Assembly: GCF_002803845.1 (NCBI RefSeq)
Contig: NZ_CP024985.1
Span: forward strand, 3,162,001 to 3,226,000
DNA: 64,000 bases
Origin: Streptomyces lavendulae subsp. lavendulae
GTDB lineage: Bacteria > Actinomycetota > Actinomycetes > Streptomycetales > Streptomycetaceae
Direction of reading: 5' to 3'
Part shown: positions 43,669 through 53,413 of the stretch, one piece after another
Position numbering within the stretch: position 1 is the stretch's first letter
How the letters are laid out: every line of letters starts with the position of its first letter
The notes under the pieces: model-generated
The model's database searches: none
What the model was told of the DNA's origin: nothing
Seen by the model: the letters and a program-made list of their open reading frames with translations, nothing else
Translations under genes and position numbers: made by a program

Positions 43669-44757
43669 TCAGGACTTCGTGCACCGCGGCAGCCCCGCCG
43701 TGTCCCCCTTGCCGATCTTCTCCAGGGCCTTGGTGGCGTCGTCGATGGTGGAGACCTTCACCAGGGTGAGGCCGTCGGGGGTGTGCGCCGACGCGGAGGC
43801 GCAGTTCTCGGCCGGGGTGAGGAAGTACTCGGCGCCGGCCTGGCGGGCGCCGATGGTCTTCATCTGGATGCCGCCGATGGGGCCGACCTTGCCGGTGTCG
43901 TCGATGGTGCCGGTGCCCGCGATGAACTTCCCGCCGGTCAGGCTCTGCGGGGTGAGCTTGTCGACGATGCCGAGCGCGAACATCAGGCCGGCGCTGGGGC
44001 CGCCGACGTCGGCGAGCTTGATGTCGATCGGGAACGGGAAGGCGTGGTCGTTCCCGGCCCGGATGCCGACGATGGCGTGGCCGTCGTCGGGCGCCTTGCC
44101 CGCGGTGATGGTGATCTTGGTGCTGCCGGTGGGCTCGCGGTTCTCCTTCTCGGCCGCGGCGGCATCGGCGGCCGGGACGACGGTGAACTCCACCGGCTCC
44201 CCGGGCTGGTGCTTGGTGACCAGCTTCGCCACGTCGCCCGGCTCGTTGACCGGCGCGCCGTCCACGTCCTTGATCACGTCCCCGGCGTGCAGCTTCCCCT
44301 CGGAGGGGCTGCCCTTGACGACGGTGGAGACGATGACGCGGGCGGTGACCGGGATGCCGAGCTGCTTGAGGGCGGCCACCTTGGCGCTCTCCTGCGACTG
44401 GCTGAACTCCTCGGCGTTCTCCTGCGTCGACTCCTTGTCCGTCTTGCCGTTCGGGTAGAGGTTCTCGTGGGGCACGACGATGTTGTCGCCGGCCAGCCAG
44501 CCGTAGACCGCTTCCAGCAGGTTCATGTCGTAGTCGGCGCCGGTGACGCGGACCGTGGTCATGTTGAGGTGACCGCTGGTCGGGTACGTCTTGTGGCCCG
44601 AGATGTTCAGGACCGGCTCGCCGCGCGAGTCGCCGAGCGTGTTCACGGTGGGGCCCGGGCTCATCTCCGAGTACGGGACCTTGATGAACACCCCTGCGCA
44701 GAGCAGCGCGAACAGCACGAGGAAGGAGGCGAGCATCGTCGCGGTGCGGCGTGGCAT
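43669..44757 (-). CDS. membrane-anchored PDZ/Lon-type (S16) protease, YlbL family
   Basis: The protein has 362 residues. One N-terminal membrane anchor (TATMLASFLVLFALLCAGVFI) precedes a PDZ domain around residues 135-195 (VVKGSPSEGKLHAGDVIKDV). The Lon-like catalytic domain has the Ser in VGGPSAGLMFALG and the Lys in GPIGGIQMKTIGA. The catalytic dyad is thus complete, outside the cytoplasm. It probably degrades or processes envelope proteins. Confidence 0.92.
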   Translation of the reverse strand: MPRRTATMLASFLVLFALLCAGVFIKVPYSEMSPGPTVNTLGDSRGEPVLNISGHKTYPTSGHLNMTTVRVTGADYDMNLLEAVYGWLAGDNIVVPHENLYPNGKTDKESTQENAEEFSQSQESAKVAALKQLGIPVTARVIVSTVVKGSPSEGKLHAGDVIKDVDGAPVNEPGDVAKLVTKHQPGEPVEFTVVPAADAAAAEKENREPTGSTKITITAGKAPDDGHAIVGIRAGNDHAFPFPIDIKLADVGGPSAGLMFALGIVDKLTPQSLTGGKFIAGTGTIDDTGKVGPIGGIQMKTIGARQAGAEYFLTPAENCASASAHTPDGLTLVKVSTIDDATKALEKIGKGDTAGLPRCTKS

Positions 44758-44943
44758 GGCTCGACAGTACGTGACGGCCTCTGCGGGCGGCCCCCGGGGC
44801 CGGTCCGTACGGGGCCCCGTGCGGGAACTCTCAGGGGATTCTCAGCGGAGCCGAACCTTCCGGCGGCGGGGCCCGCGGTACTCCCCGCGGCGCTTCCCGC
44901 GGAGCCGTGCGGCGGTGCTTCCCGGCGGGACTCACGGGACGCG

Positions 44944-45150
44944 TCAGACGGCGTCGGAACCGGAGTGCGCCTTTTCTTTCCTGCGGGCCTGATGGGCCCG
45001 GTCCACCTCGTCCATGACCTCGCGGAACCTCGCGTAACCGGCGAGCTCGGATATGTCGCCTTGAGTGCGGTCGCGTGCCGCCCAGCTGCCCCATATCGCC
45101 GCCCCGATCGCGGCGAACAGCGGAATCAGCAACCACGCCAGTGACGCCAT
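44944..45150 (-). CDS. small single-pass membrane protein
   Basis: The protein has 68 residues. Its N-terminal membrane segment is LAWLLIPLFAAIGAAIWGSWAA, followed by a charged cytoplasmic tail (FREVMDEVDRAHQARRKEKAH). GGGAGGCA precedes the ATG. The codon use fits its neighbours, and the clean membrane-then-charged pattern supports a real gene. Function unknown. Confidence 0.78.
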   Translation of the reverse strand: MASLAWLLIPLFAAIGAAIWGSWAARDRTQGDISELAGYARFREVMDEVDRAHQARRKEKAHSGSDAV

Positions 45151-45327
45151 GGACGTGCCTCCCTGCCCCGAAAGTACGTGTCGTCTGTGGCTTCAACGCT
45201 CGTGCCCGGGAGGGGGTTACGCAAATCGAGGGCGTGTTGCGCGGCCGAACGGGTGTGAGGCTACTCCGCGGCGGGGACACCCCCGCGTCCGGGGTGCCCG
45301 TACCCGTACACTGCCCGGCCGTCCGCG

Positions 45328-45798
<471 letters not shown>

Positions 45799-45908
45799 CG
45801 TGCCCTAGCGGCCGGGGCGGTGGAATAGCCGATTCGCCCGGGCCCGGCCCGCCCGCTTGGGAGCCTCCTACAGGAGCCCCGCCCGGCCGGGCCGGGCGGC
45901 GCCGCGGT

Positions 45909-47075
45909 TCAGATGCCCCGGCGCCTGCGGGCCCGGCGGACCGCGGCGGCGGCGCCCAGGAGGGCAACCGTCGCACCGGCGGCGCCCGCGGCGGTGGCGG
46001 CGTCCTTGCGGCCCAGCCGGCGGCCCGCGACGGTGTGCCGGCCCGCCACCTCCTGGAGCAGCTCGGCGAGGACCTCCTCGTTGGTCCAGCGGGGCCGCCA
46101 GCCCGCCGCGTGCAGCCCGCTGACGCTGACCACCCACGGGTGCATCGTGTACGCGAGGTCCCCGGCCGGGGACGGGGTCAGGCCGATCCGGTGCAGCCGG
46201 GCGGCCGCGCCCAGGGCGACCGCCGAGGGCAGCTCCATGCGGCGGATGCCGCTCAGCTCCTCGACCTCCTCCTGCTCCAGCCAGCCCTCGCAGCCGACGG
46301 CCAGCTCGCCCTCGGCCTTCTCCAGCGCCGCGTACTCCAGGGCGCTGACCAGGTCCTCCACGTGGCAGAACTGCCAGGTGGGCCGGGATCCGGCGACGAC
46401 GAGCAGGCGCGGGGACTCGAAGTAGCGGGTCAGGGCGGTGTCGGTGCCGCCGACCAGGACCGCCGGGCGGACCACGGTCACGTTCAGCCCGGGGTGCGCC
46501 CGCGGGGCCCGGCGGCCCAGGCGCTCGATCTCCAGCAGGTCGCCGACACCGGTCGCCTCGGCGGTGGCGCGCAGCTCGGAGTCCTCCGAGAGCGGGATGT
46601 CGTTGTCCGGGAGGGCCCCGTAGACCATCGCGGAGGTGCACAGCACGACCCGGTGCACGCCGGCCGCCGCCGCGGCGGTCAGGACGGTCTGGGTCCCGCG
46701 TACGTTGTACGCGGTACGGGCCGCGGGGTCGGTCTCCAGGTCGAGGTCCAGCGCGAGGTGGACGACGACGTCCGCGCCGCGCAGCTTCTCCGCGATCGCG
46801 GGGTCCCGTACGTCCAGGACGTGCCACTGCGCGGAGGCGCAGTCCCCGCGCCGCTCGTCGATGGCGACGACCTGCTTGACCTCGTCGGACTCGGCGAGGC
46901 GGGCGACCAGGGCCGCGCCGACCCCGGAGGCCGCGCCGGTCACCGCGATCACGGGGCTGCGCCGTCGCGGTTCGGCCTGGTTTCGCGACTGGCGAACGCC
47001 GGGGGCGCTGTCGCCGTGCTCGGGGCGGTTTTCGGCGTCGTGCGGCGCGCGAGCCTGCGGATCTGGGGAACTCAC
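45909..47075 (-). CDS. NAD-dependent epimerase/dehydratase family protein
   Basis: The protein has 388 residues from GTG 47075, with GGAGA six bases upstream. An extended-SDR Rossmann site follows a ~40-residue polar tail: VIAVTGAASGVGAALVARLA. The usual YxxxK is not evident: CTSAMVYGAL keeps the Ser and a Tyr, but the lysine four residues on is absent (YGALPDN). The last ~30 residues end in KDAATAAGAAGATVALLG and a poly-Arg tail, a possible membrane anchor. Substrate unknown. Confidence 0.85.
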   Translation of the reverse strand: MSSPDPQARAPHDAENRPEHGDSAPGVRQSRNQAEPRRRSPVIAVTGAASGVGAALVARLAESDEVKQVVAIDERRGDCASAQWHVLDVRDPAIAEKLRGADVVVHLALDLDLETDPAARTAYNVRGTQTVLTAAAAAGVHRVVLCTSAMVYGALPDNDIPLSEDSELRATAEATGVGDLLEIERLGRRAPRAHPGLNVTVVRPAVLVGGTDTALTRYFESPRLLVVAGSRPTWQFCHVEDLVSALEYAALEKAEGELAVGCEGWLEQEEVEELSGIRRMELPSAVALGAAARLHRIGLTPSPAGDLAYTMHPWVVSVSGLHAAGWRPRWTNEEVLAELLQEVAGRHTVAGRRLGRKDAATAAGAAGATVALLGAAAAVRRARRRRGI

Positions 47076-47266
47076 CGGGCGTCTCCAGCGGTTGTCTTCA
47101 GTAGGGACGCGTCGTGACGCGTACCCACCAGGTGATGTCCATCCTGCCGCAGCCCAGGAGTCGGCGGAGCACCGAGCCCGGAAGCGGGAGTGGTGTCTAC
47201 GCTGGGTGTGTTGTCGGACCATTGCCCGTCGGCTCCCGCCGACGGCCCTACGAGCCGAGGAAACCC

Positions 47267-48685
47267 GTGAGCGACACCCCATTCGGATTCGGCCTTCCGC
47301 CGGAGGAGCCGGAGAACGGCGACGAGGGCAAGAAGGGCGGGCAGGGCGGTCCCGCGAATCCGTTCGGGTTCGGCCCTGGCGGCCTCCCCGGCGGTGCGGA
47401 CAACCCCTTCGCCGCGATGTTCGGCTCGATGAACCCGAACGACCTCGGCGCCGCCTTCCAGCAGCTCGGCCAGATGCTGAGCTACGAGGGCGGTCCGGTC
47501 AACTGGGACATGGCCAAGGACATCGCCCGCCAGACCGTCGCCCAGGGCACCGCGGACGGTGTGAAGGACGTGAGCGTCGGCGTCGCCGAGAAGTCGGCCG
47601 TCGAGGAGGCCGTGCGCCTGGCCGACCTGTGGCTGGACGGGGTGACCTCCCTGCCGTCCGGCGCCAACGCGGCCGTGGCGTGGAGCCGCGCCGAGTGGGT
47701 CGAGGCGACCCTGCCGGTGTGGAAGGAGCTCGTCGACCCGGTCGCCGAACGCGTCGGCGCGGCCATGGGCAGCGTGCTGCCCGAGGAGATGCAGGCCATG
47801 GCGGGCCCGCTGCTCGGGATGATGCGCTCCATGGGCGGGGCCATGTTCGGCCAGCAGATCGGCCAGGCCGTGGGCACCCTCGCCGGCGAGGTCGTCGGAT
47901 CCACCGACATCGGGCTGCCGCTCGGTCCGGCCGGGCGGGCGGCGCTGCTGCCGCTGAACATCGAGGCCTTCGGCAAGGACCTCGGCGTCCCCTCGGACGA
48001 GGTCCGGCTGTACCTGGCCCTGCGCGAGGCGGCCCACGCCCGTCTGTTCGCGCACGTGCCGTGGCTGCGTTCGCACCTGTTCGGCGCGGTCGAGGGCTAC
48101 GCGCGCGGCATCAAGGTGGACACCTCGAAGCTGGAGGACGTGGTCGGCCAGCTCGACCCGTCGAACCCGGAGCAGCTCCAGGAGGCGCTCCAGGGCGGCA
48201 TGTTCCAGCCGCAGGACACCCCGGAGCAGAAGGCCGCGCTGGCCCGCCTGGAGACGGCGCTCGCGCTGGTCGAGGGCTGGGTGGACGCCGTCGTGCACGA
48301 GGCGGCCAAGCCCCGCCTGACCTCGGCCGACGCGATGCGCGAGACCATGCGCCGGCGCCGTGCCTCGGGCGGCCCGGCGGAGCAGACCTTCGCGACGCTG
48401 ATCGGGCTGGAGCTGCGCCCGCGGCGGCTGCGCGACGCCTCGCGGCTGTGGGCCTCGCTCACCGACGCGCGCGGTGTGGACGGCCGCGACGGGCTGTGGG
48501 AGCACCCGGACATGCTGCCGACCGCCTCCGACCTGGACGACCCGGACGGTTTCGTGCACCGCGAGCAGCTGGACTTCTCCGAGATCGACAAGATGCTCGG
48601 CGAGGCGGCCCGCAAGCACGACGAGGGCGGCGCCCGCGGCGACGACCAGAACGGCGACGACCAGGACGGCGACGAGAAGAAGTGA
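47267..48685 (+). CDS. DUF2342 zinc-dependent metalloprotease-like protein
   Basis: The protein has 472 residues from GTG 47267. A Gly/Pro-rich start (PFGFGLPPEEPENGDEG) precedes the DUF2342 core: LYLALREAAHARLFAHVPWL with the putative metal-binding E-x-x-H, and GLELRPRRLRDASRLW. The C-terminus is a run of Asp/Gly/Lys. The fold belongs to the zincin-like group, but no substrate is known. The stop overlaps the NUDIX start by 4 bp. Confidence 0.88.
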   Translation: MSDTPFGFGLPPEEPENGDEGKKGGQGGPANPFGFGPGGLPGGADNPFAAMFGSMNPNDLGAAFQQLGQMLSYEGGPVNWDMAKDIARQTVAQGTADGVKDVSVGVAEKSAVEEAVRLADLWLDGVTSLPSGANAAVAWSRAEWVEATLPVWKELVDPVAERVGAAMGSVLPEEMQAMAGPLLGMMRSMGGAMFGQQIGQAVGTLAGEVVGSTDIGLPLGPAGRAALLPLNIEAFGKDLGVPSDEVRLYLALREAAHARLFAHVPWLRSHLFGAVEGYARGIKVDTSKLEDVVGQLDPSNPEQLQEALQGGMFQPQDTPEQKAALARLETALALVEGWVDAVVHEAAKPRLTSADAMRETMRRRRASGGPAEQTFATLIGLELRPRRLRDASRLWASLTDARGVDGRDGLWEHPDMLPTASDLDDPDGFVHREQLDFSEIDKMLGEAARKHDEGGARGDDQNGDDQDGDEKK

Positions 48686-49212
48686 GCCTGCACGAAGACG
48701 CGGTCCTCGTCCTGAAGCGGTACGAGGCCCAGCCCGAGCTCCGCGACCTTTACCTGGAGCACCTGGCCGCCCACCCGGACGGGGTCTACAAGCCCTGCAC
48801 CGCCGGACACGTCACCGGCAGTGCGCTGGTCGTCGACCCGCAGCGCGGGCGCGTCCTGCTGACCCTGCACAAGAAGCTCGGCATGTGGCTCCAGATGGGC
48901 GGGCACTGCGAGCCGGGCGACACCACGCTGGCCGAGGTGGCGCTGCGCGAGGCCGCCGAGGAGTCGGGGATCGCCTCCGGGCTGACGCTGCTGCCGGGCG
49001 GGCCGGTGCGCCTGGACCGGCATCCGATCCCGGCGCCGTGCAACTGGCACCTGGACGTGCAGTACGCGGCGCTGGCCCCGGCCGGTGCGGTGGCGGAGAT
49101 CAGCGAGGAGTCGCTGGACCTGCGCTGGTTCCCGTACGAGGAGGTGGCGGCGGTGGCCGACACCTCGGTGGTGCTGCTGCTGGAGGCGACCCGGGCGCGC
49201 CTGGGCGCGTAG
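48682..49212 (+). CDS. NUDIX hydrolase
   Basis: The protein has 176 residues from GTG 48682, inside the previous stop codon (GTGA). The Nudix box GGHCEPGDTTLAEVALREAAEESGI carries REAAEESG with the metal-binding glutamates, and one residue more than usual between PG and the R-E pair. An N-terminal helical extension (YLEHLAAHPDGVYKP) precedes the fold. Substrate unknown. Strict coupling to the DUF2342 gene suggests a shared process. Confidence 0.9.
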   Translation: MSLHEDAVLVLKRYEAQPELRDLYLEHLAAHPDGVYKPCTAGHVTGSALVVDPQRGRVLLTLHKKLGMWLQMGGHCEPGDTTLAEVALREAAEESGIASGLTLLPGGPVRLDRHPIPAPCNWHLDVQYAALAPAGAVAEISEESLDLRWFPYEEVAAVADTSVVLLLEATRARLGA

Positions 49213-49224
49213 GGACGCCGGTAC

Positions 49225-49264
49225 GGCGGAGGGGGCCGGTCCGGGCGGACCGGCCCCCTCCGCC
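49225..49264. terminator. terminator between NUDIX and AIM24 genes
   Basis: A perfect 19-bp stem (GGCGGAGGGGGCCGGTCCG and complement) with a 2-base loop between convergent genes. Confidence 0.9.
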
Positions 49265-49284
49265 GTCGCGCGGGGCGCGGTGGC

Positions 49285-50040
49285 TCAGTTCCAGGCGTTG
49301 TTCTGGTTCTGGGCGTGGGCACCGTGCTGGCCCATGCCGAACTGGGCGGCCATGCCCTGTCCGAGCTGGGCGTTCTGCGGCGGGAGCAGCTCGCTGGGCT
49401 GGACCAGGGCGAAGCCGGTGCCGAGGAAGCTGAGCTCCCAGCCCTCTCCGGTGTTGCCGCGGCGCCGCCACACGCCGGTGGAGTGCGTCTGGGCCTGCAT
49501 CTGCACACGCAGCGAGGTGGACCAGGCGACGATGGCGTCGGCGTCGGCGTTGACGTACTTGTCGGGGGTGACCTGCATCATCAGCGGCTGGCCGGAGGTC
49601 ATCAGCGCGACCTTGCCGCGGCCGGAGATGTTGAGCTGGTACTTGCCGGAGCCGGAGATGCCGTACTGGCTGTCGACGGCGATGGCCTCGGTGTGCAGGG
49701 TGGAGTCCAGGGCCAGCACGTAGCTGCTGTCGACGGTGAGGCCGTCCTGGTCCACGTCCACGACGTGCACGTACTGGGCGAGGTTGGCCAGGTAGACCGT
49801 GCCCTGCCCGGAGCAGCGCATCAGGTCCAGGCCCTCGCCGGTGCGGGCGCGGGCGGTGCGCTGGGTGGTGCTCTGGTACTCGCCGTCGAAGTCGACGATG
49901 CCCTGGTAGGCGACCATCGCGCCCTTGCGGGCGAGGACGTCGTCGGAGCCGGTCAGCGAGACCCGCAGGAGCTGCGGGTTCTGGACGGTGTACCGCTCCT
50001 GGGACTGCGCTTCCGCGTAGCCGAAAAGTGAGCTCTGCAT
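49285..50040 (-). CDS. AIM24-family protein, third gene of the cluster
   Basis: The protein has 251 residues. AIM24 (DUF124) features are VLARKGAMVAYQGIVDF near residue 35, GLDLMRCSGQGTVYLA, and SGSGKYQLNISGRGKVALM. The family forms trimeric beta-prisms related to TRAP-type folds; in yeast AIM24 is mitochondrial, and bacterial roles are unknown. The Gln/Asn-rich tail (GMGQHGAHAQNQNNAW) is unusual. It lies 17 bp after the second AIM24 gene. Confidence 0.88.
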   Translation of the reverse strand: MQSSLFGYAEAQSQERYTVQNPQLLRVSLTGSDDVLARKGAMVAYQGIVDFDGEYQSTTQRTARARTGEGLDLMRCSGQGTVYLANLAQYVHVVDVDQDGLTVDSSYVLALDSTLHTEAIAVDSQYGISGSGKYQLNISGRGKVALMTSGQPLMMQVTPDKYVNADADAIVAWSTSLRVQMQAQTHSTGVWRRRGNTGEGWELSFLGTGFALVQPSELLPPQNAQLGQGMAAQFGMGQHGAHAQNQNNAWN

Positions 50041-50057
50041 GATGTGTCCGCTCCCCC

Positions 50058-50756
50058 TCAGCCCCGGGTCCGGAGCCGGTCGGTGCTGTCCTCGCTGGGC
50101 TGTACGACGACGATGCCCTGGCCGGAGAAGGCCATCTGGTAGGCCTCCCCGCTGCCCCGGCCGATCATCGACGAGGCCTTGAAGCTGCGCTTGCCCTTGA
50201 CCTTGAGGTTCGGGGACCAGGCGACGAGCGCGTCCGGGTCCACGTAGGTCTCGTCCTCGCCGCGGCCGCAGTCGACGACGATCGGGGTGCCGCGGGAGGT
50301 GATGGCGACCCATCCGGTTCCGGACACCTGGACGTTGAACAGGCCCTGGCCGGCGAACTTCGCCATGCCCTTGACCCGCTCGACGCCCCACTGGAGGTGG
50401 GCGTCGAAGGCGAGGAGGTTGGTGCCGTTGACGGAGAGGGCGTCGTTGTTGAGGTTGACGCAGACGACGTCGGCGCCGTAGTCGGCGAGGTAGAGCAGGC
50501 CGTCGCCGGTGCACTTCATCAGCGGGGCGCCCTCGCCGGTCAGCCACTGCGAGGCCATCTGGCGCACGGCCGGGGGGTTGGGCTCGTACTGGACGAAGCC
50601 CTCGTAGGCGACCATCGAGCCGGTGCGGGCGAAGAGGTCCTGGCCGCTCTGCATGGCGACCTTGAGCATGGCGCGGCCGTGGTTCTCCATGCGGGCCGTG
50701 ACGGGGGTGGGGGCGTAGCCCGCGAGCTGCTGGTTCATTGCGTTCATGGCGTTCAT
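50058..50756 (-). CDS. AIM24-family protein, second gene of the cluster
   Basis: The protein has 232 residues. The start is the first of three ATG codons (MNAMNAMNQQ) and is preceded by GAGGGAG. It carries LFARTGSMVAYEGFVQYEP, PLMKCTGDGLLYLADYGAD and VSGTGWVAITSRGTPIVV, parallel to its neighbours. It follows the TerD-AIM24 gene by 11 bp, so the three genes form one operon of AIM24 paralogues. Confidence 0.88.
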   Translation of the reverse strand: MNAMNAMNQQLAGYAPTPVTARMENHGRAMLKVAMQSGQDLFARTGSMVAYEGFVQYEPNPPAVRQMASQWLTGEGAPLMKCTGDGLLYLADYGADVVCVNLNNDALSVNGTNLLAFDAHLQWGVERVKGMAKFAGQGLFNVQVSGTGWVAITSRGTPIVVDCGRGEDETYVDPDALVAWSPNLKVKGKRSFKASSMIGRGSGEAYQMAFSGQGIVVVQPSEDSTDRLRTRG

Positions 50757-50767
50757 GTGGGGCTCCC

Positions 50768-52459
50768 TCAGACCTCGTACGGCTGGACGACGATGAAGTT
50801 GCCGGGAGCGCCGCGGAACTGGAGGTTCACGGTCTCCCCGCTGTGGCCGGGGTAGGCGTTGCGCCGCAGGCGCACCTGGCTGGAAATGATCACCTGGGAG
50901 GCGGCCGACCACGCGACGATGGCGTTGCTGTCCGCGAAGGTGGTCGGGGTGACGGGGAGGACGACGGGGGCGCCGTGCGTCTTGACGATCACCGTGCCGG
51001 AGCCCTGGAAGAGCATGGTGAACAGGGCGCCGCCGGGGATGCCGTGGCCCTCGATCCGGCGGACCTCGTGCTGGAGGGACTCGTCGAAGGCGAGGACGGA
51101 CTCGGCGGAGACGCAGATGCCGTCGCCCTGGAGCTCGATGGCGTGCAGGTGGGCGCCGTTCTCGGCGAGGAAGACCTGGCCGCGGCCGCTGCAGCGCATC
51201 AGCTGCATCTCCTGGCCGGTGGCGTTGCCGACGATGCGGCCGGCGAAGCCCGCGCCCTTGTAGCTGAAGTCGACCTTGCCCTGGTAGAGGACCATGCTGC
51301 CCTGGCGGGCGAGGACGGGCTGGCCGCCCATCGCCAGGTCGACCCGCATGAGCTGCTGGTTCTGCGGGGTCCAGCGGGCGCCCGTGGGGGCTTCCTTGTA
51401 CGGCTGGAGGGCGGCGGCGAGGCCGTGGCCGGCGGCCTGCGGGGCCTGGCCGTAGGGCGCCGGGGGCTGCTGGCCGTACGCCGGCTGCTGCTGGCCGTAG
51501 CCGGGCTGCTGACCGTACTGCTGGCCCGGGACCTGGCCGTACGGGGCCTGCGGCTGCTGGCCGTAGGGCGCGGGGGCCGGGGCCGGCGGGGGGACCTGTG
51601 CGCCGTACGAGGAGTGCGGCTGCTGCTGGCCGCCGTAGGAGGGCGGGCCGGGCTGCTGCGGCGGGTGGGGCGGCTGGCCGTACGGGGCCGCGGGCGGGGC
51701 CAGCGGGGCGATCATGGTCGGCTGGGAGTGCACGGGCGCGGGGGCCGGGGGCTGCTGCTGCGGCGCCGCGTAGGGCGCGGGCTGGGGCGGCTGGGGCTGC
51801 TGCGGCTGGGCGGGGGCGGCGAAGGCCGGGGCCGGGGCGGCCGTCTGCGGCGGCGGGGCGAAACCGGGCGCGGCGCTCTGCGGCGGGGCCTGGGCCGGCA
51901 CCTGCTGCTGCGCCGGCTGCTGCTCCTCGTCCTCGGCGACCTCGCCGCCGAAGTGCTTCAGCAGGGCGGCGAGTCCGCCGTCGAAGCCCTGGCCCACGGC
52001 GGCGAAGCGCCACGCGTCCTTGAAGTAGAGGTCGCCGATCATCAGCGCGCGTTCGGTGCTGAACTCGGAGCCGGTGAAGGAGTACCGGACGACCTCCTCG
52101 CCGCCGGCCACGATCCGGATGTAGCCGGGGCCGATCTGCGACATCTGGCCGGCACCGTCGAGCGTGGCGCTGAAGGACAGCTTGCGGACGGCCGTCGGCA
52201 CGCGGTCGAGGGTCACCCGGAAGGATTCCGTGTCACCGGCCTGCGGTCCGAGTTGCTGGATGGACTCCTCGGGCGATGCGGGCTGGTTGTAGAAGACGAA
52301 GTAACGGTCGTCCGAGAGCTGCTCGTTGGCGTCGAGGCCGAAGCAGCTGATGTCGAAGGTGAGCCCGGGCCCGGCGATCTGGACGCCCACGTACAGATCG
52401 GTGCCCGCCGTCAGATCACTGATCTTGGCCTTGTGGCCGCGTTGGAATTCCCTGGCCAT
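50768..52459 (-). CDS. TerD-AIM24 fusion protein
   Basis: The protein has 563 residues. The N-terminal ~185 residues are a TerD (tellurite/stress, calcium-binding) domain: TAGTDLYVGVQI, DISCFGLDANEQLSDDRYFVFYNQ, and IGDLYFKDAWRFAAVGQGF. A Pro/Gln/Ala linker of about 160 residues follows, built on AYGQQPP-like repeats. The C-terminal ~220 residues are AIM24 (PVLARQGSMVLYQGKVDF; MQLMRCSGRGQVFL). It heads the three-gene operon. TerD proteins associate with membrane stress complexes; the fusion links that module to AIM24. Confidence 0.92.
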   Translation of the reverse strand: MAREFQRGHKAKISDLTAGTDLYVGVQIAGPGLTFDISCFGLDANEQLSDDRYFVFYNQPASPEESIQQLGPQAGDTESFRVTLDRVPTAVRKLSFSATLDGAGQMSQIGPGYIRIVAGGEEVVRYSFTGSEFSTERALMIGDLYFKDAWRFAAVGQGFDGGLAALLKHFGGEVAEDEEQQPAQQQVPAQAPPQSAAPGFAPPPQTAAPAPAFAAPAQPQQPQPPQPAPYAAPQQQPPAPAPVHSQPTMIAPLAPPAAPYGQPPHPPQQPGPPSYGGQQQPHSSYGAQVPPPAPAPAPYGQQPQAPYGQVPGQQYGQQPGYGQQQPAYGQQPPAPYGQAPQAAGHGLAAALQPYKEAPTGARWTPQNQQLMRVDLAMGGQPVLARQGSMVLYQGKVDFSYKGAGFAGRIVGNATGQEMQLMRCSGRGQVFLAENGAHLHAIELQGDGICVSAESVLAFDESLQHEVRRIEGHGIPGGALFTMLFQGSGTVIVKTHGAPVVLPVTPTTFADSNAIVAWSAASQVIISSQVRLRRNAYPGHSGETVNLQFRGAPGNFIVVQPYEV

Positions 52460-52591
52460 ACGTCCGACCGTCCCCCATCCCGACTGTGAATGCGTACCGC
52501 TGAATGCGTGCCGCTCAGGCTAACGGCTCCTGCGGACATCCGGCCAAGCCGGTACCGACCCGGTACACAAATCGCGTTCTGTGACAGAAGG

Positions 52592-53131
52592 TCATTCCTC
52601 GCGCGCGCCCGGAATCCGGGGGAGGCGTTCCGCGGCGACCACGCCTTCGAGGAATCCGCGGGCCCGCTCCGTCTTCGGGTAGGCGTCCAGCAGCTCCCAG
52701 AAGCGGGGGCCGTGGCCGGGCACCAGGAGGTGCGCCAGCTCGTGGAGCAGCACGTAGTCGACGACGTACTCGGGCATGCCCTGGAGGCGGTGGGAGAGGC
52801 GGATGCTGCCCTCGGACGGGGTGCAGGAGCCCCAGCGGGTGTTCTGGTTGGTGACCCAGCGGACCGAGCGGGGGCGGGCGCGGCCGTCGAGGTACTGCTC
52901 CGACAGGTGCCCGGCGCGTTCGGTCAGTTCCGTGTCGCCCAGGGTGCGTTTGCTCTCCTGGGCGGCGAGCTTGTCGAGCATGACGCCCACCCAGCGCCGC
53001 TCCTCGGCCTCGGACATCCGGGCAGGGATCAGCACGACCGTCCGGTCACCCTCGCGGTAGGCGGACACGGTCCTGCGGCGGCGCGCGCTCCGGCGGACTT
53101 CCACGGCGCGCTGGGGTGGGTCGGCGGACAC
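52592..53131 (-). CDS. YgjP/WssP-like zinc metallopeptidase
   Basis: The protein has 179 residues from GTG 53131. It has the DUF45 pattern: RWVTNQNTRWGSCTPSEGSIRLSHRL (residues about 92-117) and the zinc motif VLLHELAHLLVPGHGPRFWELL, an HExxH followed by a third His. The N-terminus is short and basic (RRSARRRRTVSAYREG). Cytoplasmic. Target proteins unknown. Divergent from the ThiF-like gene. Confidence 0.9.
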   Translation of the reverse strand: MSADPPQRAVEVRRSARRRRTVSAYREGDRTVVLIPARMSEAEERRWVGVMLDKLAAQESKRTLGDTELTERAGHLSEQYLDGRARPRSVRWVTNQNTRWGSCTPSEGSIRLSHRLQGMPEYVVDYVLLHELAHLLVPGHGPRFWELLDAYPKTERARGFLEGVVAAERLPRIPGAREE

Positions 53132-53413
53132 GCCTCGAAGGTACCCGGTCGTCGTGGCGGAAGTCCCGCGCGTCCGCCGTTGGAACGTGAGCGGGGCGCG
53201 GGCGGCGGCGGAAGGGTCCTGAAGAAGGGTCCTGAAGGGGGCGCCGGGGACACCTCGTTATCCCTCTCATATGCCTAATACCCCTTGCCTGTGGACAAAA
53301 TCCCGCACGTCCGGCGGAAGACGGGCATGGTGACGGAAGGAGAGAAGAGCGGGCGAGGCGGGGGCGGTGGTCCCCGGCCGCGCACCGGGACGCACCACGA
53401 CGAGGGGGAAGCC

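Noticed and set aside
51420..51900. Minisatellite-like repeat array
   Set aside because: It lies in frame and encodes the Pro/Gln/Tyr-rich linker of the TerD-AIM24 protein; an ordinary low-complexity linker.
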